This document shows, one piece after another, positions 6,254 to 11,818 of a stretch of 11,818 bases of DNA; within the stretch, counting starts at the first letter, position 1, and each line of letters begins with the position of its first letter. The notes under the pieces are model-generated. The model saw only the letters and a program-made list of their open reading frames with translations, was not told the origin of the DNA and did no database searches. This DNA is from Selenomonadaceae bacterium (GTDB taxonomy: Bacteria; Bacillota; Negativicutes; Selenomonadales; Selenomonadaceae): positions 1 to 11,818 of the forward strand of contig JAEEGN010000086.1 in the NCBI GenBank assembly GCA_016280345.1, given 5' to 3'. The position numbers and the translations under genes are program-made.

Positions 6254-6291
6254 AAGCGTTTCCGGTCCCGGCGGCCGGGAACGCTTTTCTT
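6254..6291 (+). terminator. Probable intrinsic terminator after secG
   Basis: AAGCGTTTCC (6254-6263) pairs with GGGAACGCTT (6277-6286), 10 bp with one G-U wobble and some inner GC pairing. It continues into CTTTTCTTC. The T-run is interrupted, so termination may be partial. It lies between secG and est. Confidence 0.6.
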
Positions 6292-6321
6292 CATGTTTGA
6301 CGGATGGTTCGGCACGGCGCG

Positions 6322-6329
6322 AAAGGAGG
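6322..6329 (+). promoter_or_regulatory. Ribosome binding site deciding the est start
   Basis: AAAGGAGG is 8 bases before the ATG at 6338. The earlier in-frame ATG at 6293 has no ribosome site and lies in the tail of the terminator. Confidence 0.8.
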
Positions 6330-6337
6330 CGGCGCGT

Positions 6338-7090
6338 ATGATCATGGCGGGCGCGGAGCCCTTCCTCCTGCCCGGAGGGACGCGGGGCGTTCTTCTCTTG
6401 CACGGCTTCACCGGCTCGCCGTCGGAAATGCGGCTCTACGGCGAATTCCTGCAAAAGCGGGGTTATACGGTGCTGGCGCCGCGGCTGGCGGGGCACGGCA
6501 CCTCGCTGAAGGACATGGAACGCTTCACGGCCGACGACTGGCTGCGTTCGGCGCTGGACGGCTACGAACTGCTCCGCGGGACCGTGAGCGAGATCAGCGT
6601 CGCCGGCCTCTCCATGGGCGGCCTTCTGGCCCTCTGGCTGGCGTCGGTGAAGCCGTTGGCGAAGGTCGTATCGCTGTCGGCGCCCATCTTCATCCGGGAG
6701 GCGCGGAACCTCGACCTTCTGCCGCCGCGGGAGGAGGCCCGGGGGAAGTTCCTGCCGAAAGTGCCGAAAACGATGCCGGTGCCGCCGGCGTACCGCGTTT
6801 CCTACCGGGCGACGCCGCTTCTCGCCATTCATGAGCTCCTCGACGTCATCGAGCGCGGCAAGGCGGCGCTGCCCGCGGTGCGCGCCGCTCTCTGCGTGGT
6901 CCAGAGCCAGCGCGACCACACGGTGGAGCCGGAGAGCGCCCGCTACATCATCGAGCACGCCGGATCGGCCGACAAGCGCCTCGTATGGCTCAGGCATTCG
7001 GGCCATCGGGTGACCATCGACAGCGAGCGCGAAATCGTCTTCCGCAAGACGGCGGAGTTCCTGGACGGCGGGCTGGCGACGGAAGAATAA
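6338..7090 (+). CDS. est: Alpha/beta-hydrolase carboxylesterase, Est30/YvaK family
   Basis: Cytoplasmic esterase related to B. subtilis YvaK and Geobacillus Est30, which hydrolyse short to medium carboxylic esters; the natural substrate is unknown. It is 250 residues, the family norm of about 248. The oxyanion-hole motif LLLHGFTGSPSEM is near 20-32. The nucleophile elbow GLSMGG carries S92, and the triad is completed by D193 (SQRDHTVEPESA) and H223 (HSGHRVTID), matching Est30 positions 94, 192 and 222. No signal peptide is present. It lies 100 bases after secG, separated by a probable terminator. No convincing promoter is visible in the gap: a TTGACG at 6297-6302 has no -10 partner. It may therefore depend on read-through. 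Confidence 0.95.
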   Translation: MIMAGAEPFLLPGGTRGVLLLHGFTGSPSEMRLYGEFLQKRGYTVLAPRLAGHGTSLKDMERFTADDWLRSALDGYELLRGTVSEISVAGLSMGGLLALWLASVKPLAKVVSLSAPIFIREARNLDLLPPREEARGKFLPKVPKTMPVPPAYRVSYRATPLLAIHELLDVIERGKAALPAVRAALCVVQSQRDHTVEPESARYIIEHAGSADKRLVWLRHSGHRVTIDSEREIVFRKTAEFLDGGLATEE

Positions 7091-7112
7091 GGACGGGGGA
7101 AAGAGAGCGACG

Positions 7113-7544
7113 ATGAACAACCGATTCCGGAGACTGGGCGATGATTACTGTTTTGCCTGCGGGCAGGCGAATCCGAAGGGACTGCGCCTGACTTTTCAGC
7201 GGGAGGGCGAACGGCTGGTGACGCGGACGACGCTGTCCCGGGAGTACCAGGGCTATCCCGGCGCCGCCCACGGCGGCATCGTGACGACGCTGCTCGACGA
7301 GGTCATGGCGAACTTCATGGCGGAGCGGGGCGAGAAGGCGGTGACGGCCCGTATCGAGGTGCGCTACCGCCAGACCACGCCCATCGGCGAACCGCTGACC
7401 GCCGCCGGCTGGCTGGAGAAGCGCCGGGGGAAGTTCGTGACGATGCGGGCCGAGATACGACTGGCCGACGGCACCGTCACCGCCGAAGGCACGGCGACGA
7501 TGGCGGTGGTGGAGGAATTGGAAGCGACCGGAAAGGAGGAATGA
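7113..7544 (+). CDS. PaaI-family hotdog-fold thioesterase
   Basis: Predicted acyl-CoA (or other acyl thioester) thioesterase of the PaaI/4HBT hotdog superfamily, 143 residues and cytoplasmic. The amino end carries YCFACGQANPKGLRLTF, a C-x-x-C-G-x-x-N-P-x-G-L pattern common in one PaaI branch. The central helix signature is AAHGGIVTTLLDEVMANFM, with HGG and the Asp/Glu positions expected for catalysis. The strand pattern TARIEVRYRQTTPIGEPLTAAGWLEKRRGKFVTMRAEIRLADGTVTAEGTATM completes the fold. It starts 22 bases after est with a modest purine-rich ribosome site. It ends 6 bases before rnr, and the rnr ribosome site lies inside its last codons. It is an insertion in the usual est-rnr order. The substrate cannot be read from sequence. 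Confidence 0.88.
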   Translation: MNNRFRRLGDDYCFACGQANPKGLRLTFQREGERLVTRTTLSREYQGYPGAAHGGIVTTLLDEVMANFMAERGEKAVTARIEVRYRQTTPIGEPLTAAGWLEKRRGKFVTMRAEIRLADGTVTAEGTATMAVVEELEATGKEE

Positions 7545-7550
7545 TTCTTC

Positions 7551-9914
7551 ATGGAGAAGATGGATATAAAGGACAGGATCCTTGCCTATATGCGGGACAA
7601 GGCGCAGCGGCCCCTGCCGGCGGAGTCTCTGGCGGCGGAACTTCATCTGAAGGGGGCGCGGCTGAAATCCTTCTGGCCGGCGCTGGAGGCGCTGGAGAAA
7701 ACCGCCGCCGTCATCAGGAACCGCAGCGGCCTCTACGGCCTGCCGGAGCATATGAACCTCATCGTCGGCAAGCTCAGCATGTCGGGCAAGGGTTACGGCT
7801 TCATCGTTCCCGACAACAAGGGGAGCGAGGAGAGCGACGTCTTCGTGCCGGGGGCGATGCTGGCCAGCGCCATGCACAACGACCGGGTGGTGGCGCGGGT
7901 TACGCCGTCCGCCGCGCCGGGCCGCGCCCGGGAAGGTGAGATCATCCGCGTGGTGGAACGCGCCAACACGAAAGTGGTGGGCACCTTCGCCGCCACGGAT
8001 TCCTTCGCCTTCGTGACGCCGGACGACCAGAAGCTGGGGCAGGATATCTTCATCCCGAAGAAAGCCTTCGGCAAGGCGAAGAACGGCATGAAGGTGGTGG
8101 CGGAAATCACCCGCTGGCCGGAGGGCCGTCACAGCGCCGAGGGCAGGATTGCCGAGGTTCTCGGCCGCGTCGGCGATCCCGGCGTCGACGTGCTGTCGGT
8201 GATGCGCCAGTACGACCTGCCGCCGGACTTCCCCGACGAGGTGCAGGCGGCGGCCCGGGCCGTTCCCCAGACGGTGCAGCGGTCGGAGTATGCCGGGCGG
8301 CGGGACCGCCGGGACTTCCCGATGGTGACGATTGACGGCGACGACTCGAAGGACTTCGACGACGCCGTGTACGCCGAGCCCCGCCCCGACGGCGGCTGGT
8401 TCCTCGGCGTCTATATCGCCGACGTGAGCTGGTACGTGCGGGAAGGCAAGCCCCTGGACATCGAGGCGCGGGAGCGGGGCACCAGCGTCTATCTCGTGGA
8501 CCGGGTCATCCCGATGCTGCCCTTTGAACTGTCCAACGGCATCTGCAGCCTGAACCAGGGGCAGGACCGGCTGGCCATGGCCTGCGAGATGGTACTCTCG
8601 CCCATGGGGGCGGTACAGAGCTACGAGATCGTACCGGCGGTGATCCGGGTGGCCCGCCGGCTGACCTACAACGCCGTCAATCAGGTGCTGGTGGACAAGG
8701 ACCCGGCGCGGACGGAGGAACTCCGGGATTTCCTGCCGCTTCTGGAAACGCTGGCGGCGCTCCGGCTGGCGCGGAAGAAACTGCGCCGCCGCCGGGGCTC
8801 GATCGACTTCGACCTGCCGGAGATCAAGGTAAAGCTCGACGACGCCGGGCATCCGGTGGAGCTCATCAAACGCACCGGGTCGCTGGCCGAGTCCGTCATC
8901 GAGGAGTGCATGCTGGCGGCCAACGAGACCGTGGCCGAGCACATGGAGAAGAAGGAGCTGCCCTTCGTGTATCGCGTCCACGAGCAGCCGCCGGCGGAGA
9001 AAATCGAGCGCCTGAACAATCTGCTGGCGGCCTTCGGGCTCTACGTCCGCCCCAACAGCGCCGGGGCCGTCCGCCCCAAGGACGTGCAGCAGGTACTGGA
9101 CCGGGTGGCGGGGCGGCCGGAGGAGCGCATCGTGAGCACCGTATCGCTGCGTTCGATGCAGCAGGCCCGCTACGCCTGTGACAGCCTCGGCCATTTCGGG
9201 CTGGCGGCCCGCTACTATACGCACTTCACTTCGCCCATTCGCCGTTATCCGGACCTCATCGTCCACCGGCTGCTGCGGGAGACCTTCGCTACCGGGACGA
9301 TTCCCGCCAGGCGGCAGGAGAAGCTCCGGGCCATGCTGCCGGACGTCGCCGCCCACGCTTCGGTGCGGGAGCGCGTCGCCGTGGAAGCGGAGCGCGAGAC
9401 GACGGAGATGAAGGAAATCGAGTACATGACGCGGTTCGTGGGCGAGACCTTTCCCGGCGTCATCAGCGGCGTTACCGCCTTCGGCCTGTTCGTGGAGCTG
9501 GAGAACGGCGTCGAGGGACTGGTCCACGTCTCGCGCATGGTGAACGACTATTACGATTACGCCGAGGAGCAGTACGCCCTGATCGGCCAGCGCACGCGGC
9601 AGGCCTATCGCCTCGGCGACGAGGTGGAAGTGGTGCTGGTCCGGGCCAGCGTCGAGGAGCGCAACATCGATTTCATCCTCAAAGACAACGGCGTCTATGA
9701 GCCCGGCGGCGAGCCGGCGAAAGGCCGCGGCGCCCGCGCTGGGAAGAAGAAGGCGGCCGGCGCGTCGAAGGCGGAACCGGCCGCCGCCCCGAAAAAGGGG
9801 AAAGCAGGGAAAACGGCGAAAAAAGGCGGGACGACAAGGGCCGCCAGCGCGTCGGCGAAAGCCGCGAAGGCGAAAAAAACGCCGGCGAAGACCGCCGGCC
9901 GGAAAAAGAAATGA
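7551..9914 (+). CDS. rnr: Ribonuclease R
   Basis: Processive 3'-5' exoribonuclease that degrades structured RNA, including defective mRNA released by trans-translation. It is 787 residues. Order of domains: N-terminal winged helix (about 3-65), cold-shock domains (about 68-240), the RNB catalytic domain (about 250-595) and S1 (about 628-712). The RNB domain has DGDDSKDFDDAV with metal ligands D262, D268, D270 and D271, followed by the ADVSWYV and RGTSVYLVDRVIPMLP motifs and HFTSPIRRYPDLIVHRLL. The S1 domain is GVISGVTAFGLFVELENGVEGLVHVS. After about residue 718 comes a 69-residue Lys/Ala/Gly/Pro tail ending GRKKK. The start at 7551 follows AAAGGAGGA. smpB follows after 42 bases, a functional pairing. 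Confidence 0.98.
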   Translation: MEKMDIKDRILAYMRDKAQRPLPAESLAAELHLKGARLKSFWPALEALEKTAAVIRNRSGLYGLPEHMNLIVGKLSMSGKGYGFIVPDNKGSEESDVFVPGAMLASAMHNDRVVARVTPSAAPGRAREGEIIRVVERANTKVVGTFAATDSFAFVTPDDQKLGQDIFIPKKAFGKAKNGMKVVAEITRWPEGRHSAEGRIAEVLGRVGDPGVDVLSVMRQYDLPPDFPDEVQAAARAVPQTVQRSEYAGRRDRRDFPMVTIDGDDSKDFDDAVYAEPRPDGGWFLGVYIADVSWYVREGKPLDIEARERGTSVYLVDRVIPMLPFELSNGICSLNQGQDRLAMACEMVLSPMGAVQSYEIVPAVIRVARRLTYNAVNQVLVDKDPARTEELRDFLPLLETLAALRLARKKLRRRRGSIDFDLPEIKVKLDDAGHPVELIKRTGSLAESVIEECMLAANETVAEHMEKKELPFVYRVHEQPPAEKIERLNNLLAAFGLYVRPNSAGAVRPKDVQQVLDRVAGRPEERIVSTVSLRSMQQARYACDSLGHFGLAARYYTHFTSPIRRYPDLIVHRLLRETFATGTIPARRQEKLRAMLPDVAAHASVRERVAVEAERETTEMKEIEYMTRFVGETFPGVISGVTAFGLFVELENGVEGLVHVSRMVNDYYDYAEEQYALIGQRTRQAYRLGDEVEVVLVRASVEERNIDFILKDNGVYEPGGEPAKGRGARAGKKKAAGASKAEPAAAPKKGKAGKTAKKGGTTRAASASAKAAKAKKTPAKTAGRKKK

Positions 9915-9917
9915 CGG

Positions 9918-9938
9918 GCCGGGGCTGCCGGCTCCGGC
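9918..9938 (+). promoter_or_regulatory. Stem-loop just upstream of the smpB ribosome site
   Basis: GCCGGGGC (9918-9925) pairs with GCTCCGGC (9931-9938), 8 bp with one G-U pair, around a 5-base loop. It has no T-run, so it is not a terminator. It ends 3 bases before the smpB ribosome site (AAAGGAGG, 9942-9949) and 4 bases after the rnr stop, so it could stabilise or process the rnr-smpB message or separate translation of the two genes. GC-rich chance pairing remains possible. Confidence 0.35.
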
Positions 9939-9941
9939 GGG

Positions 9942-9949
9942 AAAGGAGG
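9942..9949 (+). promoter_or_regulatory. Ribosome binding site deciding the smpB TTG start
   Basis: AAAGGAGG is 7 bases before TTG at 9957. There is no ATG nearby in frame, so the TTG start is well supported. Confidence 0.8.
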
Positions 9950-9956
9950 CGCCGCG

Positions 9957-10430
9957 TTGGGCAAGAAGAACGAGGCGGTTAAAACGGTCTGCGAGAACCG
10001 CAAGGCGCGCCATGATTACTTCATCCACGAGACGTACGAGGCGGGCATCGAACTCTTCGGCACCGAGGTGAAGTCGCTGCGGGCGGGCCGGGCGAACCTC
10101 AAGGACAGTTACGGGGAAATCAAGAACGGCCAGCTCTACCTGCAGAATATGCACATCAGCCCCTACGAGCAGGGGAACATCTTCAACCGCGACCCGCTGC
10201 GGCCCAAGAAACTCCTGATGCACAAGGCGGAGATCATGAAGCTCTTTGGCCGGACGCGGGAAAAGGGCTTCACCCTGGTGCCGCTGAAAATCTATTTCAA
10301 GCGGGGTCGGGCCAAGGCCGAGCTGGCGCTGGCCAGCGGCAAGCACACCTACGACAAGCGCCGCGACCTTGCCGACAAGGCGGCGAAGCGGGAAATCGAC
10401 CGGGCCATGAAGGACCGGCAGAGAACTTGA
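9957..10430 (+). CDS. smpB: SsrA-binding protein SmpB
   Basis: Binds tmRNA (SsrA) and brings it to ribosomes stalled on broken mRNA, which starts trans-translation. It is 157 residues, the normal length. Seen: the N-terminus KTVCENRKARHDYFIHETYEAGIELFGTEVKSLRAGRANLKDSY, a central strand region ending in MHISPYEQGNIFNRDPLRPKKLLMHKAEI, FTLVPLKIYFKRGRAKAELALASGKHTYDKR, and a basic C-terminal tail RDLADKAAKREIDRAMKDRQRT that enters the mRNA channel in the known structure. The start is TTG. It follows rnr directly. No ssrA gene is visible in the window. Confidence 0.98.
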   Translation: MGKKNEAVKTVCENRKARHDYFIHETYEAGIELFGTEVKSLRAGRANLKDSYGEIKNGQLYLQNMHISPYEQGNIFNRDPLRPKKLLMHKAEIMKLFGRTREKGFTLVPLKIYFKRGRAKAELALASGKHTYDKRRDLADKAAKREIDRAMKDRQRT

Positions 10431-10444
10431 CGCGACAAAAATCC

Positions 10445-10451
10445 GGGGAGG
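10445..10451 (+). promoter_or_regulatory. Ribosome binding site deciding the lipase GTG start
   Basis: GGGGAGG is 8 bases before GTG at 10460. The earlier in-frame TTG at 10427 overlaps the smpB stop and has no ribosome site. Confidence 0.7.
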
Positions 10452-10459
10452 TTTTTCCA

Positions 10460-11800
10460 GTGCACAGGGCCCTTTCGTCAGACAGGGGCGTTTCCCAATG
10501 GTTGCTTTTCCCGCTTCTCCTGCTGGTTTTCCTGTGGCCCGGCGTCTCCCGGGCCGCGGGGTTAATGCCGTCGGGCATGGTGCCGCTGGAGATGGTGCCG
10601 TCGGAGCGGGCGTATCTTTGCGCCTGGGTATCGCTGGCGAGCTACGACGACCGGATCGGCGAACTGGCGCGGCAGGAACTGGCGGCGGAGGGCTTCGTCA
10701 TGGAGCCGCTGGACGAGACGTCGGGCAGGAGCCGCTGCTACCTCATGCGGGAGGATCGCCCGGGCTATTCACCGCGCTGGCTGCTCTCCATCCGGGGCAC
10801 CGAGGACAAAGAGGACGTCCGGACGGACATCGCGTTCCGCAAGGTCCCTTTCGCGGGGGAGACGCCGGACCAGTTTTCCGCCAATGCCGCCCGCTCCCGC
10901 ATGACGTCGAAGGAACCGCTCGTTCATCAGGGCTTCAACGCCTTCTGCCAGCGGGCCTTTTTCACGGCGGAAGACGGCAGCCGCCCGCTGGGGGAGCAAC
11001 TGGCGGACATGCTGAAAGCGGACCCCGGGGCGCGGCTCTGCCTGACCGGGCACAGCCTTGGCGGCGCGGTAGCGGTGCTTTTGGCGGCCCGGCTCATGGC
11101 GATGGGCGTGCCGGCGGAGCAGCTGGCGGTGGTGACTTTCGGCTCGCCGGCGGTAGGCAACGCCGCCTTTGCCGAAACGTACAGGGCGATGCCGCTGGAG
11201 CGGATCGTCATGGCCGGCGATCCCATGCGGGGCGTGCTGCAGCTCCTGAACGCCGGCTATATCCAGTTCGGCGAGGAAATCATCTACCACCAGTCCCGGG
11301 GCCATGACCGTTTTGCTCACGAAATGACGGCCTATCTGGACGCGGCCCTGCGCCTTTACTACGACGACGGCGGGGACCTGCCGACGGAAGACGAGGACGA
11401 GGAAGCGCCGCAGGTCTATCTGGCCGCGGAATACGCCTTCCCGGAGGTACTGGCGGAGGACGCCTTTTATTGCCAGCTGGCCACCACCGACTTCATGCGG
11501 CGGCAGGTGCCGGGCCTCTATGTCGGCGAGGGGGGCGGCACGGTGGAAGAAATCATCCGGCGGGCGCAGGCGGCGGGCTGTTCCCATATCCTCCGGCAGC
11601 GTTACGAGGCCGTCCGCGATCGCAACGCCCGGAGCCGTCTCGTCATCACCCTGACCGAGGGCGTCCTTGACAGCGACGGCAATCTCCTGAACGGTCAGCA
11701 GCTTCTCACCAGCACCGGCGCCATGACGCCGCTCCTCGCCACCCTCTACGACGCCGCCAAAGGCCGCGACAACCGTCTGAAAGCGCTGGGGCCGGAGTGA
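10460..11800 (+). CDS. Secreted class 3 lipase with an unassigned C-terminal domain
   Basis: Probable exported triacylglycerol or ester lipase of the fungal-type class 3 family, 446 residues. Residues 1-32 are a signal peptide: a short N-region, the core WLLFPLLLLVFLWP, and cleavage probably after VSRA (Ala32). The lipase domain (about 45-300) has LLSIRGTEDKEDVRTD (oxyanion region), LVHQGF, the elbow LTGHSLGGAVA with S199, FGSPAVGN, D254 in VMAGDPMRG and H287 in RFAHEMTAYL as the likely triad. An acidic linker follows (about 301-317, rich in D and E). The last 130 residues form a separate domain (EEIIRRAQAAGCSHILRQRYEAVRD...LVITLTEGVLDSDGNLL) that I cannot assign. Its repeated strand and 'duty of D-x-x-G-x-L' pattern loosely resembles CsgG-like envelope lipoprotein domains, an inference only. 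It starts 29 bases after smpB with no terminator between, so it is likely co-transcribed. The gene is complete; its stop is 18 bases from the window end. Confidence 0.85.
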   Translation: MHRALSSDRGVSQWLLFPLLLLVFLWPGVSRAAGLMPSGMVPLEMVPSERAYLCAWVSLASYDDRIGELARQELAAEGFVMEPLDETSGRSRCYLMREDRPGYSPRWLLSIRGTEDKEDVRTDIAFRKVPFAGETPDQFSANAARSRMTSKEPLVHQGFNAFCQRAFFTAEDGSRPLGEQLADMLKADPGARLCLTGHSLGGAVAVLLAARLMAMGVPAEQLAVVTFGSPAVGNAAFAETYRAMPLERIVMAGDPMRGVLQLLNAGYIQFGEEIIYHQSRGHDRFAHEMTAYLDAALRLYYDDGGDLPTEDEDEEAPQVYLAAEYAFPEVLAEDAFYCQLATTDFMRRQVPGLYVGEGGGTVEEIIRRAQAAGCSHILRQRYEAVRDRNARSRLVITLTEGVLDSDGNLLNGQQLLTSTGAMTPLLATLYDAAKGRDNRLKALGPE

Positions 11801-11818
11801 ACCGGCAGCCATCAGACC

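Noticed and set aside
6990..10346. 1118-codon minus-strand open frame across est, the thioesterase, rnr and smpB
   Set aside because: High GC content removes stop codons on the opposite strand. The genes on the plus strand are unmistakable and the minus protein is His/Arg/Leu-rich with no domain.
10427..10459. TTG start of the lipase overlapping the smpB stop
   Set aside because: The GTG at 10460 has a GGGGAGG site at ideal spacing and gives a standard signal peptide.
10431..11818. tmRNA gene (ssrA) next to smpB
   Set aside because: The region is fully occupied by the lipase gene, and I saw no tRNA-like end or tag-peptide reading frame.

Overview
This is an ordinary housekeeping stretch of a high-GC bacterial chromosome. 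It is best explained as Bacillota (Firmicutes) and, with lower confidence, class Negativicutes. Two gene orders support this. walJ-htrA-rlmH is the downstream half of the Bacillus wal operon, and secG-est-rnr-smpB is the classic Firmicutes order. Strong AGGAGG-type ribosome sites and frequent TTG/GTG starts also fit. I saw no mobile element, CRISPR array, tRNA, rRNA or phage gene.

Layout. (1) 1-902, minus strand: tgt, cut by the left edge, with its own promoter just upstream. (2) 903-1284: a 382-base divergent gap holding the tgt promoter and strong inverted repeats. (3) 1285-3676, plus strand: walJ, htrA and rlmH, closed by a strong intrinsic terminator. (4) 3729-3920: the pyk upstream region, with nested and mutually exclusive inverted repeats followed by a good promoter. 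(5) 3921-5336: pyk, pyruvate kinase. (6) 5436-5921: a YbjN-like protein of unknown function. (7) 5933-6237: promoter and secG, followed by a probable terminator. (8) 6338-11800: est, a hotdog thioesterase, rnr, smpB and a secreted class 3 lipase with an extra C-terminal domain, all tightly spaced on the plus strand.

How the genes work together. tgt modifies tRNA wobble guanine. walJ, htrA and rlmH link envelope and cell-cycle control, extracytoplasmic protein quality control and 23S rRNA methylation. pyk is the last step of glycolysis. secG serves protein export. rnr and smpB form an RNA-quality and ribosome-rescue pair. The est enzyme, the thioesterase and the lipase are ester or thioester hydrolases sharing that transcription unit.

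I found no convincing new biological system. The observations most worth a second look are the lipase C-terminal domain, the structured pyk upstream region, the lysine/alanine-rich RNase R tail next to smpB, and the hairpins between tgt and walJ. Most of the other long open frames, including a minus-strand one of more than 1,100 codons over rnr, are GC-driven shadows of these genes.
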